From Crocodylus rhombifer (Eukaryota; Chordata; Crocodylia; Crocodylidae): DNA of 64,000 nt. Position numbers and translations under genes: made by a program. The DNA lies in NCBI GenBank assembly GCA_038503035.1, contig JAVSML010024418.1, positions 124,001-188,000 on the forward strand, given 5' to 3'. Each line of letters starts with the position of its first letter. The stretch's first letter is position 1. Under the pieces are notes generated by a model, which worked only from the letters and a program-made list of their open reading frames with translations, was not told the origin of the DNA and did not search any database. Positions 1-11,010 of the stretch are shown here, in pieces.

Positions 1-1371
1 TTTAAATTGCAATGTTGAAAGGGGTAATTTTGTTATCAGATTTCAATCCCAGGTTACAGCCTGCTGTTTGCTTATGTGTATAAATAAATCAAACTTGTTT
101 GTACCCTCCTGTTAAATTTAGATACAGTTGGGGAAACTGAGTTACTGCTGCCACATATATGTATCTTTGTGACAAGGGTTACATATACATGGATCTGCTT
201 GAAAGCTGGGGGCCTCATAGATTTGAACTCTGTGTAGAAAGGTGTGTACCAAGTTTGCAGGCATATCAGTGGAGGATGGTCTTTCAGAACCTAGCCAAAA
301 AATGCATGTGGGTTCTGCACTATTTTGTTTTACAGCCTCTTATACTGTCCAGTCCCTGCAGGTACCTTGGAGGAAAGAGCACAGGTTACAGGAGGGAAAA
401 GTTTAGAAGGAAACAGCAAAATGCCAATTTCTCTGTATTTGGCTCAAATGCCAGCTGTAGTTACAAGACCTCAGTAAATGTGTTAATAAAATGTTAGTTT
501 AGTTTTATAATCAGGGAGAAGTAACATAACAATGGCGTCCGAGGCATAAAAATAACAGCTCCTGATACTGCTGGCTGGTTGTGCTACTGCTGCTGGCAGC
601 CAGGAGCTGCTGCTGCCCTGTGTACCAGCACAGCTTTGGGTGCTGAACTGCCCTGTTATGCCTCTGGCAAGCTACCTGTGACAGGGCATGCTGGCAGTCT
701 GACAAAATGGTCAGAGACAAGGGTCTGTAGCCAGGAATTAAGAGTAAAGGACAGGAGTCAGGAGACTGGTCCTGGGCAAGGCTGAGAGCACACAGAATGC
801 ACTTGTGTTAAGCCACCAGTACACTATGCTCACAGATGATCGTAAAAAGAGCCCTAAGGCCTCTTTCAGCCAGTTGGGTAGCATACAGACATAGACAGCC
901 TGGCATGCCCCATCTGGTCTATCAGAGTAGGCAGGACTGACTATTAGGGTTCCTGACTCATGGTGCCCTTTTTTGTTAATACCTTGTATCTGACTATGAA
1001 ACAGATATAAGCACATCCAAATGCCTGTATGCAGTACTGAAATAATGCTGCAAAATACTGAAGACCTGGCTGGGGTTTGTGGAAGGACCACATTGCAGAA
1101 TGAGGTATCAGGAGTGTTTTCTATTGAATCAATCTGAGTTCTTTCAGGGATTCCTGGTGACTGCAGCCTAAACCAGTGACTACTTTTTCAAATCATCATG
1201 CACTTCAAACATGCAGAGTGGCTCAGTTTAACTGGGCACTGCAGATGAGGATCAAGACTTTCTTGGTCCCAAAATCACCATCCTTTTTCAGATCCCAGTA
1301 CCTGTTAGATTTTTAAAGCTTCTGTGCTTTTCTGATATTCAGGAAAAACAGGGATCAACTCCCTATGTAAC
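1..1371. other. AT-rich intergenic sequence, no gene seen
   Basis: Short open frames on both strands show no recognisable domain and are not supported as genes. No clear repeat was identified. Confidence 0.5.
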
Positions 1372-1625
1372 TTCCTGATGAGGCTGAAGTTGGTTGCTTA
1401 TTCCCAGTTCCTTACTCCCAATTTCCTATTCCTTATTCCTGGTTCCTTTTTCAGAGTGAATCTAGACCCAATAAAAGCTTGTTATTAATTAATTACACAT
1501 CCTAAAGAGAGAGAATTTCATTAGATATGCATATGTACTAATTAATTTGTAAAATAATATCCCACATCAATTACAGAGCCCTAAATGAAGGTCATATTAG
1601 GATGGGATTATGGGGCAAAATACTT
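1372..1625 (+). repeat. Left terminal inverted repeat of the foldback-like element
   Basis: About 250 bp, matching the reverse complement of 9990-10243 with scattered substitutions and small indels. The repeat includes several direct copies of TTCCTTATTCCCAG-like sequence, then an AT-rich core with AATAAAA near 1470 and ATATGCATATGTACTAAT near 1525, and ends in ATGGGGCAAAATACTTCTTGG. Confidence 0.8.
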
Positions 1626-2444
1626 CTTGGACCACTACAAACTTTCTGTTGATACCACTGGGGGACTGTCCTAAAGAATCCTGACCATAGTTCTGCCTGT
1701 CCTAAAGCATGGTTTGGCCATGCCAGGCTACCAACAGATAGCCCCCATGCCCATACTAAGTATAATAGCTTGAATAAGCATTTGGATTTTGGGCTGGGAT
1801 TATGGCTAGAAAATCTGCTTGGGCCACCCATCAGAATACCTCTGCATGACCGGGGGAATCTACTGGACATGTCTGACCAGGTCTTGCCTGGCTCAAAATG
1901 CAGTTTGGCCATGGCAGGCTGCCAATTGACAGCACCACAGCCACTGTGCTAAATATATGGACCTGAATAAGGAACTGGATTTTCGACTGGGAGTATAGCT
2001 AGAAATCCATCTTGGGCCACCCCAGACTGTCTCTGTGCCATCGGGGGACTCTCCTCCACACCTCTGAACAGATGTTTACCCAGCCTAATGCGTGGTTTGG
2101 CCATGCCAGGCTGCCAACTGACACCACCCTCCAAGACTCTAGCCAAGGATATGGACCTGAATAAGGAACTGGATATTGGGCTGGGATTATAGCTAGAAAT
2201 CCTTCTTGGGCCACCCCACGCCATATCTCTGTGCCACTGGGGGACTCTGCTGGACATCTGAGACCAGAGACGTGCCTGGCTCAAAGCGCGGTTTGGCTAT
2301 GCCAAATGATAGCACCCCCCAAAACGGTGCTAAGTATATAAACCCGAATAAGGAACTGGATTTTTGGCTGGGATTATAGCTACAAATCCTTCTTAGGCCA
2401 CCCCATGCCATGCCTCTGTGGCACCAGGGGACTCTCCTGCACAT
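1626..2444 (+). repeat. Left tandem array of a roughly 190-bp unit, + orientation
   Basis: The anchor phrase GGGCTGGGATTATAGCTAGA followed by CTTGGGCCACC recurs at about 1598, 1789, 1981, 2176 and 2363, giving spacings of 187-195 bp. Each unit also has CACTGGGGGACTCT, TTGGCCATGCCAGGCTGCCA and GAATAAGGAACTGG. The last unit is cut at about 2444 by a CR1 insertion. Open frames through this array on either strand are not genes. Confidence 0.85.
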
Positions 2445-3909
2445 CAGCTGGCCCTGACAACCTGCACCCCAGGGTACTCAAGGACCTGGCGAGCGTCATA
2501 GCCCAGCCCCTGGCATGGATCTTTGAAAACTCCTGGCACTCTGGTGTAGTGCCCGAAGACTGGAAGAAGGCCAATGTGGTGCCGATCTTCAAGAAAGGGA
2601 GGAGAGTGGATCCAGCTAACTACAGGCCCATTAGCCTGACTTCTATCCTGGGGAAGATCTTAGAAAAGTTTATTAAGGAGGCCATCCTTGAGGGACTGGC
2701 CCAGGCTAACATCCTAAGGAACAGCCAGCACGGGTTTGTTGCAGGTAGGTCTTGTTTGACCAATCTCATTTCCTTCTATGACCAGGTGACCTATCACCTG
2801 GACAAGGGAGAAGAGATTGATGTCATATATCTTGACTTCAAAAAAGCTTTTGATCTGGTATCCCATGATCACCTCTTGGCCAAACTGGCTGGTTGTGGCC
2901 TTGGCTCCACCACGATCCGCTGGCTGGGAAATTGGCTTCGTGGTCGGACCCAGAGGGTTGTGATTGATGGCAGTCACTCATCATGGTGCCCTGTAACCAG
3001 TGGGGTCCCTCAAGGCTCTGTCCTGGGACCCATACTGTTCAACATCTTCATTAACGATGTGGACATTGGAGTTAGGAGTGGACTGGCCAAGTTCGCCGAT
3101 GACACCAAACTTTGGGGCAAAGCATCCACGCCAGAAGATAGGCGGGTGATCCAGGCTTGGGAGGAAAAACCTGCAGCACCCTTATAGGCTCGGCAGTGCT
3201 ACGTTGGTTAGCACTACAGAAGAAAAAGAATTGGGGGTCATCATTGACCACAAGATGAACATGAGCCTGCAATGCGATGCTGCGGCTAGTAAAGCGACCA
3301 AAATGCTGGCGTGCATCCATAGATGCTTCTCGAGCAAATCCCGGGACGTCATTCTCCCCTTGTACTCGGCCTTGGTGAGGCCGCAGCTGGAGTACTGCGT
3401 CCAGTTTTGGGCTCCACAATTCAAAAAGGATGTGGAGAAGCTTGAGAGAGTCCAGAGGAGAGCCACGCGCATGATCAGAGGTCAGGAAAACAGATCTTAC
3501 GATGACAGGCTGAGAGCCATGGGACTCTAACCTGGAAAAGCGCAGGCTCAGGGGTGATCTGATGGCCACCTATAAGTTTATCAGGGGTGACCACCAGGAT
3601 CTGGGGGAACGTCTGTTCACCAGAGCACCCCAAGGGATGACGAGGTCGAACTGTCACAAACTCCTGCAAGGCCGTTTCAGGCTGGACATAAGGAAGAATT
3701 TCTTTACTGTCCGAGCCCCCAAGGTCTGGAACAGTCTGCCAGCGGAGGTGGTTCAAGCACCTACATTGAACACCTTCAAGAGTAAATTGGATGCTTATCT
3801 TGCTGGGATCCTATGACCCCAGCTGACTTCCTGCCCTTTGGGCAGGGGGCTGGACTCGCTGATCTCCCGAGGTCCCTTCCAGCCCTAATGTCTATGAAAT
3901 CTATGAAAT
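2445..3909 (+). mobile_element. CR1 LINE, 5'-truncated, + strand (copy 1)
   Basis: Encodes the C-terminal half of CR1 ORF2 reverse transcriptase in two frames. Visible RT blocks are YLDFKKAFDLVSHDH, SGVPQGSVLGP and FADDTKLWG (FADD at 3092-3103). An internal deletion of about 80 bp near 3155 removes the segment after the FADD block and breaks the frame compared with the copy at 4729-7730. A second break lies near 3530. The 3' end carries the CR1 hallmark TCTATGAAATCTATGAAAT. It has inserted into a 190-bp repeat unit, which continues on the other side at 3910. Very similar to copy 2, so probably young, but unable to make an active protein. Confidence 0.93.
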
Positions 3910-4250
3910 CCCTGACCAGAGTGTTGCTCAGCCCAGTGCACAATTTCTTCATGCCATGCTGCTAACTGCAGCCCCCTGTGCCCACTGCATTAAGTATAAT
4001 GGTTCGAATAATAAATTTCTTTTGGGCTGGGATTAGCGATAGAAATTCTTCTTGGGCCACCATGCCATACCTCTGTGGCACTGGAGGACTCTTCTGGACA
4101 CCATGACCATGGTTTTTTCTGGTCCAAAGAATACTTTAGCTGTGCCATGCACCAATTTTCTCACCATCTGCATGTGCTATTAACATTGCTGGCAATAAGG
4201 AGCTGCCTTTCTGCTGGGTTCATGGGGCAAAACCCTCACGGAATCATCCC
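3910..4250 (+). repeat. Continuation of the left 190-bp unit array, degenerating
   Basis: CTGACCAGAGTGTTG at 3912 continues the unit interrupted by CR1 copy 1. A further anchor, TTGGGCTGGGATTAGCGATAG then TTCTTGGGCCACC, lies at about 4018-4060. Similarity to the unit fades after about 4250. Confidence 0.7.
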
Positions 4251-4728
4251 AAAATATGTCCCCACTACCAAGGAGCATCCTGAAGAAATCTGGGCATGTC
4301 CTTCCTCAACACAATGCTATCTTTTTGAGTGTCAGCCTGCCAGCTGATACCCAACCTTTAAAACCTTTATGTTGCTTGTTCCGCCAGGCACTGGATGGCA
4401 GGACAAATGGCTGCGTGCAAAATAGGACACCAGTGGCAGACTGCTGCTCCAATGTGTGGTATTAGCACACTCCAGGAGCCTCTGCATCATGTGCCCATGT
4501 TTCAAAATGGCAGGAGCAGTCCTTTAACTAAAGCTCTTCAAACCAGATTTGTTAAAGCACCCCTACCACCATTTTTAAGTGTGGGATGCTGAATACTCGT
4601 GACACTACGGATGCTTAATTACAGGGGCTCTTAGAGCTGTTTTATTTAAAGCACCCCTTTCGCCACCCCAGGGCACTTAAAACTGGGTGTTGTAAATTAA
4701 AGCAACCTGCTCACTCACTAGCAAATAG
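4251..4728. other. Interior segment of the foldback-like element, no gene seen
   Basis: No coding similarity or clear repeat was recognised. A phrase TTAAAGCACCCCT occurs twice (about 4553 and 4648), suggesting small internal duplications. Confidence 0.4.
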
Positions 4729-4821
4729 ATTTCATAGATTTCATAGACATTAGGGCTGGAAGGGACCTCGGGAGATCAGCGAGTCCAGCCCCCTGCCCAA
4801 AGGGCAGGAAGTCAGCTGGGG

Positions 4822-6357
4822 TCATAGGATCCCAGCAAGATAAGCATCCAATTTACTCTTGAAAGTGTTCAATGTAGGTGCTTGAACCACCTCCGCTGGC
4901 AGACTGTTCCAGACCTTGGGGGCTCGGACAGTAAAGAAATTCTTCCTTATGTCCAGCCTGAAACGGCCTTGCAGGAGTTTGTGACAGTTCGACCTCGTCA
5001 TCCCTTGGGGTGCTCTGGTGAACAGACGTTCCCCCAGATCCTGGTGGTCACCCTTGATAAACTTATAGGTGGCCATCAGATCACCCCTGAGCCTACGCTT
5101 TTCCAGGCTAAAGAGTCCCATGGCTCTCAGCCTGTCATCGTAAGATCTGTTTTCCTGACCTCTGATCATGCACGTGGCTCTCCTCTGGACTCTCTCAAGC
5201 TTCTCCACATCCTTTTTGAATTGTGGAGCCCAAAACTGGACGCAGTACTCCAGCTGCGGCCTCACCAAGGCCGAGTACAAGGGGAGAATGACGTCCCGGG
5301 ATTTGCTCGAGAAGCATCTGTGGATGCAAGCCAGCATTTTGGTCACTTTACTAGCCACAGCATCACATTGCAGGCTCATGTTCGTCTTGTGGTCAATGAT
5401 GACCCCCAAGTCTCTTTCTTCTGTAGTGCTATCCAACGTAGCACTGCCGAGCCTATAAGGAAGCTGCAGGTTTTTCCTCCCAAGGTGGAGAACCTTGCAT
5501 TTTTTGGTGTTAAACACCATCAGGTTCCCGTCTGCCCATTTGCTGAGCTTGTCCAGGTCAGCCTGGATCACCCGCCTATCTTCTGGTGTGGATGCTTTGC
5601 CCCAAAGTTTGGTGTCATCGGCGAACTTGGCCAGTCCACTCCTGACTCCAATGTCCACATCATTAATGAAGATGTTGAACAGTATGGGTCCCAGGACAGA
5701 GCCTTGAGGGACCCCACTGGTCACAGGGCACCACGATGAGTGACTGCCATCAATTACAACCCTCTGGGTCTGACCACGGAGCCAGTTTCCCAGCCAGTGG
5801 ATCGTGGTGGAGCCAAGGCCACAACCGGCCAGTTTGGCCAAGAGGTGATCGTGGGATACCAGATCAAAAGCTTTTTTGAAGTCAAGATATATGACATCAA
5901 TCTCTTCTCCCTTGTCCAGGTGATAGGTCACCTGGTCATAGAAGGAAATGAGATTGGTCAAACAAGATCTACCCGCAACAAACCTGTGCTGGCTATCCCT
6001 TAGAATGTTAGCCTGGGCCAGTCCATCAAGGATGGCCTCCTTAATAAACTTTTCTAGAATCTTCCTCAGGATAGAAGTCAGGCTAATGGTCCTGTAGTTA
6101 GCCGGATCCACTCTCCTCCCTTTCTTGAAGCTCGGCACCACATTGGCCTTCTTCCAGTCTTCGGGCACTACACCAGAGTGCCAGGAGTTTTCAAAGATCC
6201 ATGCCAGGGGCTGGGCTATGACGCTCACCAGCTCCTTGAGTACCCTGGGGTGGAGATTGAAGGTATCCAGCTTCTCAAGGTGTTCCTTCACGAGGTCAGC
6301 ATTTATGGAGGGTAGGGGATCCCCAGCACCCGGATCTCCCTGTCCCATAGCAGGCAT
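4822..6357 (-). pseudogene. CR1 ORF2 reverse transcriptase segment (copy 2)
   Basis: An open stretch of 511 codons covering the RT fingers, palm and C-terminal region. Motifs in order: LAWIFENSWHSGVVPEDWK, YLDFKKAFDLVSHDHL, SGVPQGSVLGPILF, the catalytic FADD (5614-5625 on the plus coordinates), and the CR1 C-terminal block VRPQLEYCVQFWAPQF followed by RLRGDLMATYKFI. It ends a few bases before the 3' UTR. The upstream linker is in another frame (7166-6303), so the ORF2 polyprotein is broken. The catalytic residues look intact. Confidence 0.9.
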
Positions 6358-7166
6358 GGGCGTCCCATGGGACTGATGAAAGACGACACAAGGTACCTAT
6401 TTAATAGGTTGGCTTTTTCGTGGGCGTCAGTTGTCAGTTGCCCCATCTGGTTTAGCAGGGGTCCAACATTGCCCTTGCTTTTCCTCCGGCTCCCCACATA
6501 TCTGAAAAAGGACTTTTTGTTGTCCTTGCTGCTTGAAGCTAGTTGGAGTTCAGTTGCAGCCTTGGCTTTCCTGGTTTGCTCCCTGCAGGACCAGACCAGC
6601 GCAGAATAATCCTCCTTGGAGGTGAATCCCGTCGTCCATCCTTTGTAGGCTTTCCTTTTTAGCTGTAGGAGGTCCGGTAGGTCCCTGGAGAGCCAGGAGG
6701 GCTGCTGTGCCTTCTTGCTGCCTTTCCTCCGTGTTGGAATAGATTTAGCTTGTGCATTGAGGATTGCTTCCTTGAGAAGCAACCACTCTTCTTGAACTCC
6801 CATCTCCCTGGGGTCATGGTCCCTGAGGGCCTGACCGACAAACCTCTTGAGCTTGTCAAAGTCGGCTTTTCTGAAGTCAAGGACTTCTGTGCTGCTGACT
6901 GACTTGCCAGCTTTACGGCGGATGGTGAAGGTGATCAGCTCGTGGTCACTGTCACGCAGCTTCCCATCGATCACTAGGTCGCCGATTAGGTTGTCCCCCG
7001 TAGCCAGTACCAGGTCAAGCAGCGCTTTGCCTCTCATTGGCCCATAGACTTCTTGAGTCAGGTAGAGGTCATCCACACACGAGAGAAAGCTTTGCGACCG
7101 TTCAGATTTTGCCGATCTAGTGATCTTCCCACGAGATGTCCGGATAATTGAAGTCACCCATGACAA
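6303..7166 (-). pseudogene. CR1 ORF2 linker between endonuclease and RT (copy 2)
   Basis: An open stretch in a different frame from its neighbours. It contains YLTQEVYGPMRGKALLDLV and LATGDNLIGDL, typical of the CR1 region following the endonuclease, then a basic linker with SKKAQQPSWLSRD and KDNKKSFFRYVG, before running out of frame near 6340. It shows that the three ORF2 segments are collinear parts of one element separated by small indels. Confidence 0.85.
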
Positions 7167-7602
7167 CCAAGGTGCTGGAGCAAGTGGCCTCAGTCAGTTC
7201 CCAGGCGAACTCCTGGTCAAGCTCAGGACTTTGAGTGGGAGGTCTGTAGTAGACTCCCACCGTTGTGTCCCCTGTGCCGTATTCCCCACAAATTTTTACC
7301 CAGAGGGTCTCTAGCTGTCCATGCCGGTCGCCAACATCACCTTGCAGGGACATGTAGCTTTCCTTCACATAGACAGCTACACCCCCGCCCCTTTTGTCAA
7401 CACGATCCCTCCTGTACAGGGTATACCCCTCTATACCCGTGGTCCAGTCATGGATGGAGTCCCACCAGGTCTCCGTTATCCCAATGACGTCATAATTCTT
7501 TGCACTGAGCAGGAGGACGAGCTCCTCCTGCTTGTTGCCCAGGCTTCTGGCATTAGTGTACAGGCAGGCAAGTGTGCCCTTGGGGGCTCTTGCCTTGCCC
7601 AC
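7117..7602 (-). pseudogene. CR1 ORF2 endonuclease segment (copy 2)
   Basis: An AP-endonuclease-like domain that in intact CR1 nicks the target DNA to prime reverse transcription. Visible family motifs in order are LYTNARSLGNK, GITETWWD, YRRDR and MGDFNYPDISW. The frame ends at a stop right after ISWEDH, where related copies continue, so the break at about 7130 is a frameshift and not a true end. The next part of ORF2 follows in another frame at 7166-6303. The extreme N-terminus of ORF2 appears to lie above 7602 but was not resolved. Confidence 0.85.
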
Positions 7603-7730
7603 AGATTGTGCCAGGGCTGGGGCAGGGGTGGTCTCCCTTAAGTGCTTTGGTCTGCTGGCTTTGCAAGGGTCGCTCAGCGGGCCAGCAGTGGCAGTAGTCC
7701 CCCCATCCCCCAGCAGGTGAATGGTGGTAC

Positions 7731-7889
7731 TCCCTAAGAAAAACCTGAACTATTAACTTTTAACTGTAGCTCAAAATGGATCACAGCCACAGTCAATGGG
7801 AAACCAAGCTGGGGAGCTCCCTCCTAGTCAAGTCATTTTGGAAGGAAGTCTCACCCATGGCTGCCATCCAGGAACTGTACCACTTGTGA
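7731..7889. other. Short unassigned spacer between CR1 copy 2 and the right array
   Basis: About 160 bp with no recognised feature; it leads into a 190-bp repeat unit in inverted orientation at about 7890. Confidence 0.4.
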
Positions 7890-8130
7890 TCCAAAAGAAA
7901 TTCCTTATTTGAGCCAGTATACTTAGTGCAGTGGGCATGGGGGGCTGCCAGTTAGCAGCCCGGTGTGAAAAATCTGCACTCTGGGCCAGGCAAAGACTCT
8001 GGTCAGGGGTGTCCAGGAGAGTCCCCTAGTGCTACAGAGGCATGGTGTGGGTGGCCTAAAAAGGATTTGCAATCATAATCTCAGGCCAAAACCCAGTTCC
8101 TTATTCAAGGCATTATACTTAGTACTAACA
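7890..8130 (-). repeat. Innermost right-arm copy of the 190-bp unit
   Basis: Contains ATTCCTTATTTGAGCCA, GGGGGCTGCCAGTTAGCAG, GGCCAGGCAAAGACTCTGGTC and GTGGGTGGCCTAAAAAGGAT. These are the reverse complement of the left-arm unit. Confidence 0.75.
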
Positions 8131-8790
8131 AACTGCCTATCAAGAATGACAGGGGGGAACAGGATGGAATGGAGCCCTGCAACTGGCCCTTCTCCCCTCC
8201 TTCCCCCACCCCGCTTTACCCCCACCTCCCTCCCACCGCTTGAGATGCACCACAAGCCACCCTTCCGCACCGCTTTGGGTCTGACCCTGCTCCCCCCATC
8301 CCTTCTTAGGCCACCCCAGACCATGTTTCTGTGTCACCAGGGTCTCTGCTGGACATCTCTGACCAGAGTGTTGCCCAGACCCTTCTGCCACTTCAGTCAA
8401 GCCCTGCTCCCAGCCCATCCCATCCCATCCTTGCTGCTTCAGGTCCAACCCCACTCCCCTCCTTTCCCCCCACAGCCACTTTGGGTAGCCTGGCCCGTTT
8501 CTGCCTGCCTCCCCTCCCCTCCCTCCCCCCACTCTTCCCCTCCCTGACAGTTGTTCTGGGGAGCATCCAGGATGGGCACGCACCATGATCCCCCCATTAG
8601 CCCTCAGGCAGGGAGGCAGAGGGCAGCTCAGCTGCTCAGGCAGCTGGGGCTTGTTCCCTATTGCCAAAATCCCCTGGCAGCGGTGCAAACTTGGGCCTGT
8701 GCAGCCAATCGCCACCTGTCCTCTTGGGGGTACATGCACAGTTGGCTAGAAGCATTACGGACAGACACACAGCCAGCCAGATTAAGCCTT
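8131..8790. other. GC/CT-rich insert in the right arm, with one unit fragment in opposite orientation
   Basis: Largely C+T-rich low-complexity sequence with no supported gene. Within it, 8300-8395 reads CTTAGGCCACCCCAGACCAT through CTGACCAGAGTGTTGCCCAGA, a piece of the 190-bp unit in + orientation, opposite to the surrounding right arm. The end of the insert (about 8745-8790) has ACGGACAGACACACAG then TTTTATTATATTAG, resembling the 3' end of some interspersed element read on the minus strand. Confidence 0.45.
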
Positions 8791-9989
8791 TTATTATATT
8801 AGTGGGCATGGGGGTCTGCAGTTGGCAGCATGGCATGAAGAAACTGTGCTCTGTGCCAGGCAAGACTCTGGTCAGGGATGTCCAGGGGAGTCCACCAGTG
8901 CCACAGAGTGATAGAGTGGGGTGGCCAAGAATGATTTCCATCTCTAATCCCAGCCCAAAAAGAGTTCCTTATTCAAGCCATTGTACTTAGTACAGTTCTT
9001 GGGGTGGGGGGCTCTGAGTTGACAGCGTGGCAGAGCCAAACTGCTTTGGGCTGGACAATACTCTGGTCGGGGATGCCTGGGAGAATTGCCATGAGTCATA
9101 GAGTGGGGTGGCCTAACAAGGATTTCCATCTCTAATCCCAGACCAAAAACAGTTCCTGAGATGTCCAGGCGAGTTCCCTGGTAGCACAGAGGTAAGTCAA
9201 GGAGTGTCCCAAAAAAGGATTTCTAAGTATAAAACCAGCCCCAAAGCCAATTCCTTATTCAAATCAATGCGTTTCATACAGTGGGAATGAGGGGCTGTCA
9301 GTTGGCAGCCTGGCACCTCCAAGCTGCATTTTGGAATGGGCAGGGTTCTGGTTAGAGGTGTGCAGGAGAGTGGTCTGGTGCCACACAGTCATGGTGTGGG
9401 GTGGCCCAAGAAGCATTTCCATCCCTCAGCCCAGCCCACAAACCAGTTCCTAATTCAAGACCATATATTTAGCACAGAAGGTGGCCCAAGAAGGATTTCT
9501 AGCTATAATCCCAGCCCAAAATTCAGTTCCTTATTTGGGTCCATGTATTTAGCACAGTGTCTGGAGGGTGGTATCAGTCTGCAGCTTGCAACAGCCAAAC
9601 TGCACATTGGGCCGGGCAAGTCTCTGATCACAGATATCCAGGAGAGTCCCACGGTGGCACAGAGATGTGGTTTGGGGTGGCCCAAGAAGGATTTCTGGGT
9701 ATAATCCCAGCCTAAAATCCTGTTCCTTATTTAATTCCATTTACTCAGCAGTGTCTGGGGGGTGGTGACAGTTGGCAACCTGGAGCGGCTTAATCGTGTT
9801 TTGGGCCAGGCAAGTGTCTGGTCACAGACGTCCAGCAGTGTCCCTTGGTGGCACAGAGATGTGTTCTGGGGTGGCCCAAGAAGGATTTCTGGGTATAATC
9901 CCAGCCCATATTCCAGTTCCTTATTCAGGTCCATTAATTTATCACAGTGGCTGGGGTCCTCCAGTGGTATCGCCACAAAATTTGCAGTG
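8791..9989 (-). repeat. Right tandem array of the 190-bp unit, inverted
   Basis: The anchor GGTGGCCCAAGAAGGATTTC and variants recur at about 8914, 9105, 9203, 9397, 9481, 9675 and 9868. Full spacings are 191-194 bp. The two short spacings (98 and 84 bp) are units with internal deletions. The array reads as the reverse complement of the left array. Many open frames here on both strands are artefacts of the repeat. Confidence 0.85.
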
Positions 9990-10243
9990 GGCCAAGAAGT
10001 ATTTTGCCCCATAATCCCATCCTAATCTGACCTTCATTTAGGGCTCTGTACTTGATGTGAGATATTATTTTACATATTCATTAGTACATATGCATAGCTA
10101 ATGAAATTCTGTCTCTTTAGGATGTACAATTCATTAATAACAAGTTTTTATTGGGTCTAGATTAGCTTTGAAAAAGGAGCCTGAAATAGGGAACTGGGAA
10201 TAAGGAACTGGGAATAAGGAACACACTTCAGCCTCATCCAGGA
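9990..10243 (-). repeat. Right terminal inverted repeat of the foldback-like element
   Basis: Reverse complement of 1372-1625, including TATTTTGCCCCATAATCCCA, TTTTTATTGGGTCTAGA, two GGAACTGGGAATAA copies and ACTTCAGCCTCAT. Outside 10243 the sequence no longer matches the left flank. Confidence 0.8.
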
Positions 10244-10249
10244 GGGCTG

Positions 10250-10460
10250 GGGTGCTGTTGTGGGGGGAATGAAAGGCATGAGCAGGGCTGGGGGGGCTGT
10301 GGGGAGGGTGAGGGGCACCAGTTCAGTTGCAGGGCTGTAGTGGTAGGGCATGAGAGGCACGAGCAAGGCTCTGGCAGGGGAGTGAGAGGCATGAGCAGGG
10401 CTGGGGGGCTTTGTGGGGAAGCGAGGGGCACCAGCAGGGCCAGGGGGCTGTGGGAGGCCT
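10250..10460. repeat. G-rich degenerate tandem repeat
   Basis: Phrases GGCATGAGCAGGGCTGGGGG and GAGGGGCACCAG recur three to four times with spacers of about 50-60 bp, just outside the right end of the foldback-like element. Open frames through it are low-complexity. Confidence 0.6.
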
Positions 10461-10849
10461 TTAATTTTAATAATGTATTTTGGGGTTTTTATCGGAGAAT
10501 TTGCAATTTATTTATTTAAAAAGAGGAAAAACCAGGATCCCTAGGATCACTTGCCTACCTGAATATTTCTCCAGTGGCCTTCAGCACAGTTCATGCTGTA
10601 CTACTTTCTCTTAGAATGTCAAATTTTACAATTTTTAATAAGAAGCTCTATTTAAAAATGGGCCATTATACTTTATAGGCAGTGCCCCAAAGTGCTGCCT
10701 TGTCAGGATTATATATTTCAGTGTTTGGGATAATTATAGTAGTCTGTTATATTATTTGCTATGTGTTGGAATGAAACCTGACCCTGGCAATCACAAAATA
10801 CCAGTTGGCAGCATTTACATGTTTAGTCTGGTTTCTTATGAAAGCACTG

Positions 10850-11010
10850 TGATCTAGTCAGGGCAGGGAAACAGAACATGAGAAACCTGTGTTAACATTC
10901 AGGACATGCTATATATACTTGAGCCAGTCACTTCACTTCTTTTGTCTCTTGGCTTCTCTGTCTGTAAAATGGGGTTGACCCCAATTTATATATAAGCATT
11001 CGAAGAGCCA
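10850..11010 (+). repeat. MIR-type SINE fossil
   Basis: GAGCCAGTCACTTCACTTCT followed by TTGGCTTCTCTGTCTGTAAA and ATGGGG matches the well-known MIR core and downstream phrase (sodium-like order GTCACTTAACCTCTCTG ... CTGTAAAATGGGG). It is old and diverged. Confidence 0.7.

Larger units (their letters stand above)
4729..7730 (-). mobile_element. CR1 LINE, nearly complete ORF2, minus strand (copy 2)
   Basis: A 3-kb CR1 copy. Its 3' end on the minus strand starts at 4729 with the ATTTCATAG repeat. It carries the endonuclease (7602-7117), the linker region (7166-6303) and the reverse transcriptase (6357-4822) of ORF2. The three blocks lie in two alternating frames, so single-base shifts near 7130 and 6340 inactivate it. 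ORF1 was not recognised and the copy is 5'-truncated near 7730. It sits inside the foldback-like element opposite in orientation to copy 1. Confidence 0.93.
1372..10243. mobile_element. Large inverted-repeat (foldback-like) element with nested CR1 insertions
   Basis: The two ends are reverse complements of each other. The left end 1372-1625 and right end 9990-10243 share long stretches such as ATGAGGCTGAAGT, TCTAGACCCAATAAAA and GGATGGGATTATGGGGCAA. Immediately inside each end lies an array of the same roughly 190-bp unit, in + orientation on the left (1625-2444, resumed 3910-4250) and inverted on the right (7890-8130, 8790-9990). Two CR1 elements interrupt the interior. No transposase was recognised and no clear target-site duplication was found at the assumed boundaries. 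It could be a foldback-type DNA element or a palindromic rearrangement of a satellite-bearing element. Confidence 0.6.

Noticed and set aside
1592..2592. Overlapping minus-strand open frames across 1592-2592
   Set aside because: They repeat the same peptide phrases because they lie in the 190-bp tandem unit. No domain was recognised.
4882..5739. 285-codon plus-strand open frame
   Set aside because: It is the antisense shadow of the CR1 copy 2 reverse transcriptase. The minus frame carries the RT motifs.
8029..8739. Pro-rich open frames on both strands
   Set aside because: They come from a CT-rich insert; composition, not coding, explains their length.
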